Under the pieces are notes generated by a model. That model was not told the DNA's origin, did not search any database, and saw only the letters and a list, made by a program, of their open reading frames with translations. A DNA stretch of 64,000 nucleotides. Source: Catellatospora sp. KI3. GTDB lineage: Bacteria > Actinomycetota > Actinomycetes > Mycobacteriales > Micromonosporaceae. The translations under genes were made by a program, and so were the position numbers. The stretch's first letter is position 1. Every line of letters starts with the position of its first letter. The stretch lies in assembly GCF_029948125.1 (NCBI RefSeq), contig NZ_JASAMB010000015.1, forward strand, positions 124,001-188,000, read 5' to 3'. This document shows, in pieces, positions 17,841-26,581 of the stretch.

Positions 17841-19283
17841 TCAGGACAGCGGCCGGACGATCACCCGTTCCGCGGCATCGTCGCAGGCGGTGAGGACGCT
17901 GCCGTTGCGGCTGTCCCCGCTGTACTCGGCCCGCCACCGGTAGGTGCCGGCCTTGCCGGGCCGGAAGTCCCCGGACCGGTACGTGCCGTTGCCCGAGATG
18001 GTGACCGTGCGGGTGAAGGCCACCTTCGCACAGGTCGGGTCGTTGGGCCCGTACAGCGTGAACTTGATCGTGCCGGTGGGGCTGCTGCCGCCGGACAGGG
18101 TCGCCACATCACGGACCACCCGCCCGACCAGGGTGTTGGCGGAGGCGTCCGTGACCAGCTTCGGCGCGGTCCGCGGGCTCACGATCACCCGCTCCCCCGT
18201 GTCGTTGCAGGCACCGGCGACCGGCTCGTTGTCCGTGTCGCCGCTGTAGGCGGCGATCCACCGGTAGGTCCCGGCCTTGGTCGGCGCGAACTCCCCCGAG
18301 GAGTACACCCCGTTGCCGTCCACCACGGCGGTCCCCGTGAACGCCGGGGCTTTCGCGCAGTCCGAGTCGTTCGGCCCGTACAGCCGGAAGGTCATCGTGC
18401 CGGTCGGCTGGTCGCCGCCGGTCAGCGTCGCGGCATCGCTGATCCTGCCGCCCACGGCGACGTTAGGGGACGCCTGCGTCGCCAGGCTCAGGCCCCGCAC
18501 CGTCACCGTGACCTCCTCGTTCGGCTGGTTGCAGTGCCCGCTGACCGAGTCGTTCTCCTCGTCGCCCAGAATGCCGGCGACCCAGCGGTAGGTCCCGGGC
18601 CTGGTCGGCGTGAATTCGGCCGAATCGTACGACCCGTCGCCGTCCAACGACTTGTACGACCGGAACACCACCGGGCCGGTGCAGTTCGCGTCGTCCGGTC
18701 CGAACAGGTAGAACTCGACCCCTCCGATCGGGGCGTGGCCGTCGGTGACCATCGCGGTGTCGTGGATCGGGTTGCCGAGCACGACGTCGGGCGAGGCGTT
18801 GGTCTGCAGTTTCGGCTGCGCTGGCGACACGCCGCTGATCTCGGCGTAATCGCTGCACGGGGTCGACACCGGCGGGTTGTTCGCGTCGCCGCTGTACTCG
18901 GCGATCCACGGGTAGTCCCCGATCTCGGTCGGCGTGTAGGGCGCTGAGTCGTACGGGCCGTTGCCGTCGACCGCCACGGTCGAGGAGAAGATCTCGACGC
19001 TGCACTCGGTGTCGAACCGGATGTACAGGTGGAACGTGATCGTGCCGGTGGGGTCGACCGCGCCGGACAGCTCCGCGTGGTCGTGGATCGTGCCGCCGAT
19101 CGTGGTGTGGGCCGCGGTGCTGGTCAGGGTCACCGCTGACGCGGTGGCGAATCCTGCCTCGGTGAGGCGTCCACCCGGCGCACCGGGCGCGGTGGCGGCC
19201 AGCGTGGCCGCGAGCCCGAGGCTCAGCAGCCCGGCTCGGGCGGCGGACAGGATTCTGTGGTGCGGACGGCTTGCCGTCGTCAT
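17841..19283 (-). CDS. Secreted protein with four Ig-like repeats
   Basis: This 480-residue protein has a signal peptide (RAGLLSLGLAATLAATAPGAPG near residues 14-36). After it come four repeats of about 105 residues, each holding a form of ASPNVxVGxxIxDxAxLxGGxxPTGTxxFxLYGPND and ending GTYRWxAxYSGDxxNxxVxxxCxDxxExVxV. Each repeat keeps two cysteines that probably form one disulfide per domain. This is the actinobacterial Ig-like repeat type found in cell-surface proteins. No catalytic domain or LPXTG anchor is visible, so it is probably released or loosely wall-bound. ATG 19283 has GGAGG 7 bases upstream. Function is unknown. Confidence 0.8.
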   Translation of the reverse strand: MTTASRPHHRILSAARAGLLSLGLAATLAATAPGAPGGRLTEAGFATASAVTLTSTAAHTTIGGTIHDHAELSGAVDPTGTITFHLYIRFDTECSVEIFSSTVAVDGNGPYDSAPYTPTEIGDYPWIAEYSGDANNPPVSTPCSDYAEISGVSPAQPKLQTNASPDVVLGNPIHDTAMVTDGHAPIGGVEFYLFGPDDANCTGPVVFRSYKSLDGDGSYDSAEFTPTRPGTYRWVAGILGDEENDSVSGHCNQPNEEVTVTVRGLSLATQASPNVAVGGRISDAATLTGGDQPTGTMTFRLYGPNDSDCAKAPAFTGTAVVDGNGVYSSGEFAPTKAGTYRWIAAYSGDTDNEPVAGACNDTGERVIVSPRTAPKLVTDASANTLVGRVVRDVATLSGGSSPTGTIKFTLYGPNDPTCAKVAFTRTVTISGNGTYRSGDFRPGKAGTYRWRAEYSGDSRNGSVLTACDDAAERVIVRPLS

Positions 19284-19423
19284 GCATTGCCTCCGGTGTA
19301 CGAATGACCGCGAGATACGGTGCGAAAACACCCGATCCGGAGTTTATGCAGCTCAGAAGGCACAAAACGCTCGAATGACCGGACGGGTCGCACCACGGCC
19401 GCGGAGGCGGGGCACACGACGAA

Positions 19424-19454
19424 GAAGACCCCGAGCCGATGGCTCGGGGTCTTC
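19424..19454 (-). terminator. Hairpin terminator downstream of tRNA-Asn
   Basis: GAAGACCCCGAGCC (19424-19437) and GGCTCGGGGTCTTC (19441-19454) form a perfect 14-bp stem with a 3-base loop, immediately 3' of the tRNA-Asn gene on the minus strand. There is no long T-tract, as is common in actinomycetes. Confidence 0.7.
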
Positions 19455-19461
19455 GGTCTGG

Positions 19462-19534
19462 CTCCCCCACTTGGACTCGAACCAAGAACCTGCCGGTTAA
19501 CAGCCGGCTGCTCTGCCAATTGAGCTACAGGGGA
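19462..19534 (-). tRNA. tRNA-Asn (GTT)
   Basis: The cloverleaf reads on the minus strand. The 5' acceptor strand TCCCCTG starts at 19534 and the 3' strand TGGGGGA ends at 19463, followed by discriminator G at 19462. The D arm is AGCTCAATTGGCAGAGC, the anticodon loop CTGTTAA gives anticodon GTT, and the T arm is CTTGGTTCGAGTCCAAG. There is no encoded CCA. Length is 73 nt. Confidence 0.93.
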
Positions 19535-19703
19535 ATGTGCTCGACGCTGTGCTCCGGATCTCTCCATCGCACCGCGCCTCGACAAGAGTACAGGACACCA
19601 CCCCGGGTATGGCAAACGGGTAACCCCTGGGCCCGTCCGGTGTCCTGGAGCTCGGCTACCAGGCAGGATGGGACACAACACGCGATCGAGGACAGGAGCC
19701 ACG

Positions 19704-19910
19704 ATGAGCAAGCTGTGGTGGTTCGCCGCGGGTGCGGCGGCCGGGTATGTGTTCGGCACTCGTGCCGGTCGTGAGAAGTACGACGAGCTGGTGATCACCG
19801 CCCGGAAGGTGATGGACCACCCGACGGTCCAGGAGGCCGCCGGTGTGGTGCAGGCGCAGGCGGCCCGCATCTACGACGAGGGCCTGCGCAAACTCAACCA
19901 GCACGTGTAG
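19704..19910 (+). CDS. Small YtxH-like membrane protein
   Basis: This 68-residue protein starts MSKLWWFAAGAAAGYVFGTRAGREKYDEL: a short N-terminal membrane helix with small residues, then the TRAGREKYD motif typical of YtxH-like/glycine-zipper proteins of actinomycetes. A helical amphipathic tail follows. It has AGGAG at proper spacing before ATG 19704. The family is associated with the envelope or stress, but no biochemical role is established. A 24-bp palindrome follows its stop. Confidence 0.72.
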   Translation: MSKLWWFAAGAAAGYVFGTRAGREKYDELVITARKVMDHPTVQEAAGVVQAQAARIYDEGLRKLNQHV

Positions 19911-19921
19911 CCGGCCCATCG

Positions 19922-19980
19922 AAGTTGCCCGGCGATCGGGCGTATCTCTCACCGCGATACGCCCGATCGCCGGGCAACTT
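19922..19980. repeat. Palindrome family B, copy 1 (24-bp perfect arms), bidirectional terminator candidate
   Basis: The arm AAGTTGCCCGGCGATCGGGC plus GTAT at 19922-19945 is perfectly complementary to 19957-19980, with an 11-base loop. It lies between convergent genes (ends at 19910 and 19991), where it could terminate both. A related palindrome with the same AAGTTGCC...GGCAACTT ends lies at 28941-28999. Confidence 0.75.
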
Positions 19981-19990
19981 GTGCGGGTCG

Positions 19991-20887
19991 TCAGGCGGCG
20001 GAGCGGCCGGCGCCGGGCAGGGGGCGGTCGGCGGCGCCGTCCAGGCCCACTACGCCGAGTTCGTCGCGGGCGGCGTCGAGCTCCTCGACGTCGTCGACTT
20101 CGAGGTGGTCGCAGTCTGCGTGCGGGCCGCCGAGCACGGCGGCGAGCATGGAGCGGGCCAGTTCGGCCTGTTCGGGGTCGTCGTGGCGGCCGAGGCGTAC
20201 CTTGACCACCGAAAGCTTCGCCTTGCGCAGCTGGTTGACCGATTGGGTGGCGCTCTCGGCGGAGTGCAGCAGATGGGCCGGGCTCAGGCAGGCGCCGATC
20301 CGGGCCGGGTCGGCCCGTCCGAGCAGCGACACGATGTCGCCGGAGCCGCCGACCAGCGTCTGCGGGGCGGCTTCGACGGCGACGCGGACGAGACGGCCGG
20401 TGTGCCAGGCGACCTCGGTGAGTCCGGCGCTGAGGTCGCTGAGCAGCCGGGCGGCGATCTCGCGGTGGCTGTCGGCGTGCTCGGTGCCGAACCGGGGCAG
20501 CGTGGTGGAGACCGAGCCGTGGCCGCTGTCCTCGGGCATCAGGTCGACCAGCACCCGGGCCAGATCCAGGGTGTACAGCCACCAGCTGCGCCAGGTGCCG
20601 TCGGCGGGGGTCGCCTCCGCGCCGGCGTCGAGGGTGACCACTTCGAGGGAGCGGCTGGCGAGCTCGCTGCGCAGGCGCCGCCGCAGTCCGATGGACGAGG
20701 CGAGCGTGGTGGCGAGGATGGGGCCGAGCCGGAGGCTGATGCTGAGCACGTCGGCGAGCAGGCGCTGGCGCTGGGGCACCACGGCGGCGTCCAGGCGCCG
20801 CAGGAGGCCGCGCACGTCCTTGACGTTCTCGACGGAGACGACCGTCGCCACGTGCACGGTCTGTCCGTCGGGGTGTCGTAGGCGCAT
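19991..20887 (-). CDS. Hypothetical protein
   Basis: This 298-residue protein starts at ATG 20887, which has GGAGGTGACCG upstream. It has no signal peptide. It contains a mildly hydrophobic segment near residues 48-68 (LSISLRLGPILATTLASSIG), an acidic middle and a helical C-terminal half. I do not recognise a domain. It is flanked by a palindromic terminator on one side and about 120 bases of lower-GC upstream sequence on the other, so it is likely transcribed alone. Its Ala/Leu/Arg composition fits the host, so there is no sign of recent transfer. Confidence 0.6.
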   Translation of the reverse strand: MRLRHPDGQTVHVATVVSVENVKDVRGLLRRLDAAVVPQRQRLLADVLSISLRLGPILATTLASSIGLRRRLRSELASRSLEVVTLDAGAEATPADGTWRSWWLYTLDLARVLVDLMPEDSGHGSVSTTLPRFGTEHADSHREIAARLLSDLSAGLTEVAWHTGRLVRVAVEAAPQTLVGGSGDIVSLLGRADPARIGACLSPAHLLHSAESATQSVNQLRKAKLSVVKVRLGRHDDPEQAELARSMLAAVLGGPHADCDHLEVDDVEELDAARDELGVVGLDGAADRPLPGAGRSAA

Positions 20888-21008
20888 CGGTCACCTCCGC
20901 ACGGCGCGGTGTTGCCGAGAAAGTACTCGCCTGATCCACATCAGACAAATAGAGGGTAGCTAATGAGGTAATGAACTTGATCTCGCTCATCTTCTCATTC
21001 ACGTCAAG

Positions 21009-21040
21009 AGGGCCGCTCCCGCACGTGCGGGAGCGGCCCT
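21009..21040. terminator. Perfect 16-bp palindromic terminator
   Basis: AGGGCCGCTCCCGCAC (21009-21024) is followed directly by its perfect complement GTGCGGGAGCGGCCCT (21025-21040). It lies 15 bases beyond the stop of the ABC permease gene on the minus strand and would terminate the three-gene ABC operon. Confidence 0.75.
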
Positions 21041-21055
21041 TTCACCCGGTCAGGG

Positions 21056-21877
21056 TCAGCGGCACAGCACCGAGGTCATCCGCCGTCCGGCCACCCACAG
21101 GCCGATCGCGAACATCACCAGCAGGTACGCCACGTTCAGCAGCATCGACCAGGCGAAGGCGCCCGTGGTGATGCCCCGGACCAGCTCCACCGCGTGGTAG
21201 AGCGGAGTGAGCGCGATCAGCACCTCGACCGGCAGCGGGTAGTCCTGCACCGGCGAGAAGGTGCCCGAGAACAGGAACAGCGAGAACTGCCCCGCGGTGA
21301 TCAGGTCGAAGTCCTGCCAGCCGCGCACGAACGTGCTGACGGCCATGCCGACCCCGCCGAACGCCAGGCCGATCAGGATCGTGGCCGGGAAGGCCAGCAG
21401 CGCCAGCGGTGCCGTGGTCAGCCCCATCACGACCATGAGGACCAGGAACGCGCCGGTGTACACCGAGCCCCGGGTGATGGCCCAGACCAGCTCGCCTAGC
21501 GCGATCTCCATCGGGCGCAGCGGCGTGGCGAGCATGCCCTCGTAGGTCTTGGAGTATTTGAACTTGAAGAAGAAGTTGAAGGTCGTCTCCGACAGCGCGC
21601 CCGACATCGCCGCCACCGCCAGCATCGCCGGGGCGACGAAGGTGGGGTACGACATGACCTGGCCGTTCTTGAGCGTCAGATCGCCGACCAGCGCTCCGAC
21701 ACCGACGCCGATCGACAGCAGGTAGAGCACCGGCTCCAGGAAGCCCGACGCGAGCACGATCCAGTAGGAGGGGCCGGAGCGCAGCGCCCCGACGTTGCGG
21801 TTGATGACCGAGAAGATGCGCGACGGCGAGACCAGCCCCTCACGGGCGGCCCGCGCCACGGCGTACGTGGTGACCAT
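21056..21877 (-). CDS. ABC-2 transporter permease (NodJ-like), second copy of the operon
   Basis: This 273-residue protein has about six membrane segments. It carries the ABC-2 family motifs LLSIGVGVGALVGDLTLKNGQVMSYPTFVAPAMLA and a C-terminal SGTFSPVQDYPLPVEVLIALTPLYHAVELVRG, the NodJ/DrrB-type extracytoplasmic loop and last helices. GAGGGGAAG lies before ATG 21877. It follows another permease gene by 10 bases, so the transporter probably works as a heterodimer with one ATPase. It ends the operon, followed by a perfect terminator hairpin. Confidence 0.83.
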   Translation of the reverse strand: MVTTYAVARAAREGLVSPSRIFSVINRNVGALRSGPSYWIVLASGFLEPVLYLLSIGVGVGALVGDLTLKNGQVMSYPTFVAPAMLAVAAMSGALSETTFNFFFKFKYSKTYEGMLATPLRPMEIALGELVWAITRGSVYTGAFLVLMVVMGLTTAPLALLAFPATILIGLAFGGVGMAVSTFVRGWQDFDLITAGQFSLFLFSGTFSPVQDYPLPVEVLIALTPLYHAVELVRGITTGAFAWSMLLNVAYLLVMFAIGLWVAGRRMTSVLCR

Positions 21878-21887
21878 GTGCTTCCCC

Positions 21888-22643
21888 TCAGTCCTTCAGC
21901 CGGCGCCGGTACGACGCGTACGCCAGCAGGCTGCCGCCGACCGCCCACAGCACCAGGTAGCCCAGGTGCGCCCAGACCGGCCAGGGCGGCGCGACGCCCA
22001 GCGTGGCCGACCGGCACAGCTCGACCGCGTGCCACAGCGGCGACAGGTACGCCAGCACCCGCAGCGCCTCGGGCAGCTGCGACACCGGGAAGAACACCCC
22101 GGCGAACAGCGTCGACGGGATGACCACGAACCGGAACAGCATCGCGAAGTAGCTGTCGTTCTCGATCCGGGCGGAGAACGCGATCGTCGGCGCCGCCACG
22201 GCCACCGCGAGCAGCGCGCACACCAGCGGCGTGACCACCACCCAGGCCGAGTGGATCGCCCCGAAGAACGCGCTGACCGCCAGGAACGCGACCGCCCCGA
22301 TCAGCACCCGGAACACGATGTAGAGCAGCCAGCCCGCGACCATGTCCCAGATGCGCACCGGCGTGGCCCGCATGGCGTGGTAGCCGCGCACCCACTTGAA
22401 GTCGCCCAGCACGGAGAAGGTCGACTCGCCGACGGCCTGCTGGAACGCGGTCGAGGCGAGCACGCCCGGCACGATCCAGGCCAGGTAGCTCACCCCGCCG
22501 ATGTCGCTGACGTAGCCGCCGACGCCGATGCCGATGCTGACCACGAACAGGATCGGCAGGATGAACGAGGAGAAGACCGACGCCTGCCACAGCCGCCGGT
22601 AGAGGGTCAGGTGCCGCTCCAGCACCGCGAACGTGCCGCCCAT
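21888..22643 (-). CDS. ABC-2 transporter permease (NodJ-like), first copy of the operon
   Basis: This 251-residue membrane protein starts MGGTFAVLERHLTLYRRLWQ at ATG 22643, overlapping the ATPase stop by one base (TGATG). It has six hydrophobic segments and the family loop FAGVFFPVSQLPEALRVLAYLSPLWHAVELCRS. It is paralogous to the next gene and probably forms the other half of the membrane channel. A longer open frame upstream is only an overlap with the ATPase gene in another frame and is not used. Confidence 0.83.
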   Translation of the reverse strand: MGGTFAVLERHLTLYRRLWQASVFSSFILPILFVVSIGIGVGGYVSDIGGVSYLAWIVPGVLASTAFQQAVGESTFSVLGDFKWVRGYHAMRATPVRIWDMVAGWLLYIVFRVLIGAVAFLAVSAFFGAIHSAWVVVTPLVCALLAVAVAAPTIAFSARIENDSYFAMLFRFVVIPSTLFAGVFFPVSQLPEALRVLAYLSPLWHAVELCRSATLGVAPPWPVWAHLGYLVLWAVGGSLLAYASYRRRLKD

Positions 22644-23584
22644 CAGTCGACCAGCGTCCGGCCGGTGAGGATGAGGAACACGTCCTCCAGCGTCGAGCGG
22701 CGCACCAGCACGCTGGACGGGGTGAAGCCGCGCCGGTGCACCTCGCTGACGGCGGCGTCGCCGTCGGCGCTGTACAGCAGGAGCCGGTCGGGCAGCGGGT
22801 CGAGCCGCTCGCCGATCCCGGCCAGCTTCTCCACGTATGACGCCGGGGTCTCGTCGCCGAAGCGCAGCTCGACGACCTCGCGGGTGGAGTGGGCCTCGAT
22901 CAGGTGCCGGGGCGAGCCCTCGGCCACGATCTTCCCGCCGTCCATCACCACGAGCCGGTCGCACAGCTGCTCGGCCTCGTCCATGTAGTGCGTGGTCAGC
23001 ACCAGGGTGACGCCGCGCTGCTTGAGCCGGAACAGCCGCTCCCAGAGCAGGTGGCGGGCCTGCGGGTCCAGCCCGGTGGTCGGCTCGTCCAGCAGCACCA
23101 GGTCCGGCTCGTTGATCATCGCGCGGGCGATGGACAGGCGCCGCTTCATGCCGCCCGACAGCGGCTCGACGGTGCTGCCCGCCTTCTCGGTGAGCTGCAC
23201 GAACTCCAGCAGCTCGGCGGCGCGGCGGCGGCCCTCGGCGCGCGGGATGCCGAAGTAGCGCGCGTACGTGGTGAGGTTCTCGAAGACGGTGAGGTCCGGG
23301 TCGAGGTTGTCCATCTGCGGGCACACGCCCAGCCGACCGCGGATCTTCGAGCCCTCGCCCACCGGGTCCATGCCGAGGATGCGCAGCTCACCGCTGGTCG
23401 GGTGGGAGACGCAACCGATCATGCGCATGGTCGACGACTTGCCCGCGCCGTTGGGACCGAGGAAGCCGAACGCCTCGCCGGGCGCCACCTCCAGGTCGAT
23501 GCCGTCGACCGCGGTGAAGTCGCCGAAGCGTTTCACCAGGTTGCGGGCGTAGATCATGGGTGGCCTGGCGGCTTGCTCTGTCAC
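22643..23584 (-). CDS. ABC transporter ATP-binding protein (NodI/DrrA-like)
   Basis: This protein has about 313 residues from the GTG at 23584; ATG 23557 is a possible alternative nine codons later. It has Walker A GPNGAGKSS near residue 47, the Q-loop stretch LGVCPQMDNLDPDLTVFENL, signature LSGGMKRRLSIARAM and Walker B LVLLDEPTTGLDPQARH. The GCVSHPTSGELRILGMDP segment is characteristic of NodI-like exporters. With two NodJ-like permeases it makes an export system whose substrate (lipid, glycan or small molecule) is not evident. Confidence 0.85.
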   Translation of the reverse strand: MTEQAARPPMIYARNLVKRFGDFTAVDGIDLEVAPGEAFGFLGPNGAGKSSTMRMIGCVSHPTSGELRILGMDPVGEGSKIRGRLGVCPQMDNLDPDLTVFENLTTYARYFGIPRAEGRRRAAELLEFVQLTEKAGSTVEPLSGGMKRRLSIARAMINEPDLVLLDEPTTGLDPQARHLLWERLFRLKQRGVTLVLTTHYMDEAEQLCDRLVVMDGGKIVAEGSPRHLIEAHSTREVVELRFGDETPASYVEKLAGIGERLDPLPDRLLLYSADGDAAVSEVHRRGFTPSSVLVRRSTLEDVFLILTGRTLVD

Positions 23585-23636
23585 GTCGGCGACCCTATCC
23601 GCACCGACCGACAATCCGGCAACAGGTTTTACCTGT

Positions 23637-24146
23637 TCATAGATCGTTGCGCGCCGCCGCGACGAGCTGGTCGGTCGCGGCGGTGACGGCCGGGTCGTCA
23701 GGGTCGGTGCCCTCGTCGTACCGGACCGTCCAGACCAGGCCGTCCTGGCCGGGGACCCGCCGCGCGAAGACCCACAGGCCGCCGCCGGGCACGTCGTGGT
23801 GCATCGGATGGCGCACCGAGCCGGTGACCCGCAACTGCACCTGGTGCGGCAGGTGATCGGGGTCGGTCAGCGGCAGCCGCACCGGCGGCGCATCGGCGAC
23901 GACCTCGTATCCGGCGCGCTCGTCGGCGACCGTGGCCGGGGTGACCACCAGGACCTCGCCGTCCCAGGCCGCCTTGTCGATGCGGTGCCAGCCGGTGCGC
24001 ACGCCGCCCCACCACAGGCCGAGGTTGGTCGCCACCACGGTGTCCTCGCCCGTGGGCGCCCACGCGAGCACCCGCTCCTCGCGCTCCAGCGCCGGGCGGC
24101 GCTCGGCGGGCAGCACCCGGCGCCCCTTGAACAGTGAAAACGCCAT
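23637..24146 (-). CDS. Conserved hypothetical protein coupled to dnaG
   Basis: This 169-residue soluble protein starts MAFSLFKGRRVLPAERRPALEREERVLAWAPT at ATG 24146, overlapping the dnaG stop by one base (TGATG). It is predicted beta-rich, with no signal peptide or membrane segment and no recognised motif. The repeated aromatic pattern (LGLWWGGVRTGWHRI, GLWVFARRVPG, GLVWTVRYDEGTD) suggests a compact PH-like or beta-barrel fold, which is speculative. Coupling to primase suggests co-expression but not a replication role. Confidence 0.65.
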   Translation of the reverse strand: MAFSLFKGRRVLPAERRPALEREERVLAWAPTGEDTVVATNLGLWWGGVRTGWHRIDKAAWDGEVLVVTPATVADERAGYEVVADAPPVRLPLTDPDHLPHQVQLRVTGSVRHPMHHDVPGGGLWVFARRVPGQDGLVWTVRYDEGTDPDDPAVTAATDQLVAAARNDL

Positions 24147-25993
24147 CACAGCCCTCCCGCGGCCTTCTCCTTCAAAGCCCGGGAATGCTGTTCCAGGGCG
24201 ACCAGCTCGGTAAACCTCGCCCGGTACGCGTCGGCGTCGGTCACCGGGTTGATCCGCTGCAGCTTCGACTTCACGTCGCCGATCCGCTGGTTGAGCACGG
24301 CCAGCTGCAGCCGCACCAGCACCACGTGCAGGTACGTCGAGTCGGGCTCGCCGTCGTAGCGCACCGGTTCGACCGCCAGCTCCAGCACCAGCATCTGCGC
24401 GCCGAGATCGCCGCACGCGTCGCGGACGGCGTTGACCCAGCTCGGCCCGGCCACGCCCGTGCTGGCCCCGCCCGCGGCGGCGATCGCGGCGCGCACCGCC
24501 TGGTGCGGCGGGTGCGCGTAGTGCGTCTCGTCGACGGCGTCGAAGACCGGCCCGGCCAGCACCGGATTCTGCACGGCGAGCTTCAGCGCCTCGCGCTCGA
24601 CCACCAGGCGCGGGTTGTCGGGCGCGGGGGCGGCCGGGCGCGGGGCGGGTGCCGGATTGTCGCTGGAGGCGTTGCGGATGGCCGTGCGCACCTGGTCGAC
24701 GTCGACGCCGATGTCACCGGCGAGCTTCTGCGCGTACCCGGTGAGCAGTGACCTGTCCTTGATCTTGGCGACCATCGGGGCGGTGGCGCGCAGCGCCGCG
24801 ACCCGGCCCTCGACCGTGTCCAGGTCGAACCGGGCCAGCGTCGAGCGCAGCGCGAACGCGATCAGCGGCTCCCGGCTGGCGACCAGGTCGCGCACGGCCA
24901 GTTCGCCCTTTGCCAGGCGCAGCTCGCACGGGTCCATGCTGTCCGGGCTGACCGCGATGAACGTCTGCCCGACGAACCGCTGGTCGTCGCCGAACGCCCG
25001 CAGCGCCGCCTTCTGCCCGGCGGCGTCGCCGTCGAAGGTGAAGATGATCTCCCCGGCGAACGTGTCGGTGTCCAGCAGCAGCCGACGCAGCACCCCGATG
25101 TGGTCCGTGCCGAACGAGGTGCCACAGGTCGCCACGGCGGTGGTCACGCCCGCGAGGTGGCAGGCCATGACGTCGGTGTACCCCTCGACGATCACCGCCC
25201 GCCCCTGCCGGGCGATGTCCCGCTTGGCCAGGTCGATGCCGTAGAGGACGTGCGACTTCTTGTACAGCGGGGTCTCGGGGGTGTTCAGGTACTTCGGGCC
25301 GTCGTCGTGGTCGAACAGCTTGCGCGCGCCGAACCCGATCACGTCGCCGGACACGTCGCGGATCGGCCACAGCAGCCGCCGCCGGAACCGGTCCACCATG
25401 CTGCCCGAACGCGCCGGGCGGGCCAGACCCGCGGTCTCCAGCTCGGCGTTGCCGAAGCCGCGGCCGCGCAAGTGCTTGGTCAGCAGGTCCCAGTCGGCCG
25501 GGGCGAAGCCGCAGCCGTAGCGCTGCGCGGCGTCGCGGTCGAAGCCGCGCTGGGCGAGGAACTCGCGCGCCGCGCGCGCACCCGGGGTGAGCAGTTGCTC
25601 GGCGTAGAATTCGGCGGCGGCGGCGTGCGCGGCGACCAGGCGCTGGCGCTGGCCCTGCTGCGGGCGGGGCGCGGCCGGGCCGCCCTCGATCCGGCGCAGC
25701 TGGATGCCGGCGCGGTCGGCCAGCCGCTCGACCGCCTCCATGAAGGTCAGGTGATCGATCTTCTGGACGAAGTTGATCACATCGCCGCCCTCGCCGCAGC
25801 CGTGGCAGAACCACACGTTGCGACCCTGCGACACGGTGAACGACGGCGTCTTCTCGTCGTGGAACGGGCACAGGCCCTTCAGGTTCCCGCCACCGGCGTT
25901 CTTGAGGGTGACCTGCTCACCGGCGACGTCCACGATCGAACTGCGCTCGCGCACGAGCGCGATGTCCTCGTCGCGTACGCGTCCCCCAGCCAT
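24146..25993 (-). CDS. dnaG: DNA primase
   Basis: This 615-residue protein has the full bacterial primase layout. A CHC2 zinc finger (CPFHDEKTPSF ... FCHGCGEGGD) lies at residues 42-68. The RNA polymerase/Toprim core is near 120-340, with the VEGYTDVMACHLAG motif near 263 and FDGDAAGQKAAL near 313. A helicase-binding C-terminal region completes it. It synthesises RNA primers at the replication fork with DnaB. ATG 25993 gives the usual N-terminus MAGGRVRDEDIALVRERSSIVDV. The length is normal for actinomycetes. Confidence 0.96.
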   Translation of the reverse strand: MAGGRVRDEDIALVRERSSIVDVAGEQVTLKNAGGGNLKGLCPFHDEKTPSFTVSQGRNVWFCHGCGEGGDVINFVQKIDHLTFMEAVERLADRAGIQLRRIEGGPAAPRPQQGQRQRLVAAHAAAAEFYAEQLLTPGARAAREFLAQRGFDRDAAQRYGCGFAPADWDLLTKHLRGRGFGNAELETAGLARPARSGSMVDRFRRRLLWPIRDVSGDVIGFGARKLFDHDDGPKYLNTPETPLYKKSHVLYGIDLAKRDIARQGRAVIVEGYTDVMACHLAGVTTAVATCGTSFGTDHIGVLRRLLLDTDTFAGEIIFTFDGDAAGQKAALRAFGDDQRFVGQTFIAVSPDSMDPCELRLAKGELAVRDLVASREPLIAFALRSTLARFDLDTVEGRVAALRATAPMVAKIKDRSLLTGYAQKLAGDIGVDVDQVRTAIRNASSDNPAPAPRPAAPAPDNPRLVVEREALKLAVQNPVLAGPVFDAVDETHYAHPPHQAVRAAIAAAGGASTGVAGPSWVNAVRDACGDLGAQMLVLELAVEPVRYDGEPDSTYLHVVLVRLQLAVLNQRIGDVKSKLQRINPVTDADAYRARFTELVALEQHSRALKEKAAGGL

Positions 25994-26101
25994 GGGCTAC
26001 ATCCTGCCAGCCCCCACCGACGCCCCGCACGACCGATCCCGCCCTGACGTGGCCCCGGCCACGTCCCGTATGACCACGACTTCTGAAGTAGCATTGAATT
26101 C

Positions 26102-26581
26102 ATGACCAGCGTACCGTTCGAGGTGGCGCCACTCTCCGAGCTGCTGCGGGAGCCTACGGCCACCATCAGCCGCCTCGCCCGCGCTCGCGCGGTGCGGCTC
26201 CAGCGGCGCGGCGAGGCCGATGACCTGGTGCTGATGTCGGCCAAACGCGCCGAGCAGGAGAACGAGGTCGTCGACCTGACCGCCGCCCTGCTCTCCGGCA
26301 TGGTGCGGCAACCGGGCGGTTCAGCACTGCTGCGCCACGTACTGCCCGCCGCCCTGCCCTGGATCCGATTCCTGCCGCCGCCCGCCGTCGACGAGTTCGC
26401 CGCCGAGTTCATCGAGGTCGCGGAGGCGGCTGCGGCTGTCGGCAACGTGGCCCCCATCTCCGTGCTGCTCGCGCAGTGGCGGCACACCGCCGAGGTGTAC
26501 GCCGATCCCGATCTCCACCGCATCCTGACGGCGCCGTCCGAAGGCGACTTCGGCCCCGTCCCCCGGCCGGAGGACCAGTGA
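26102..26581 (+). CDS. Antitoxin-like protein (Phd/prevent-host-death type N-terminus)
   Basis: This 159-residue protein starts MTSVPFEVAPLSELLREPTATISRLARARAVRLQRRGEADDLVLMSAKRAEQ. That is the beta-alpha pattern of prevent-host-death antitoxins with an added helical C-terminal half. It overlaps the next gene by four bases (GTGA), and that gene looks like a RelE-type toxin now frameshifted. The arrangement supports an antitoxin role. The upstream region drops in GC (TAGCATTGAATTC), consistent with its own promoter. The frame is intact. Confidence 0.65.
   Translation: MTSVPFEVAPLSELLREPTATISRLARARAVRLQRRGEADDLVLMSAKRAEQENEVVDLTAALLSGMVRQPGGSALLRHVLPAALPWIRFLPPPAVDEFAAEFIEVAEAAAAVGNVAPISVLLAQWRHTAEVYADPDLHRILTAPSEGDFGPVPRPEDQ

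Noticed and set aside
20900-21000. Insertion sequence or prophage at the AT-richer gap
   Set aside because: No transposase, inverted terminal repeats or phage genes are visible here or elsewhere in the window.
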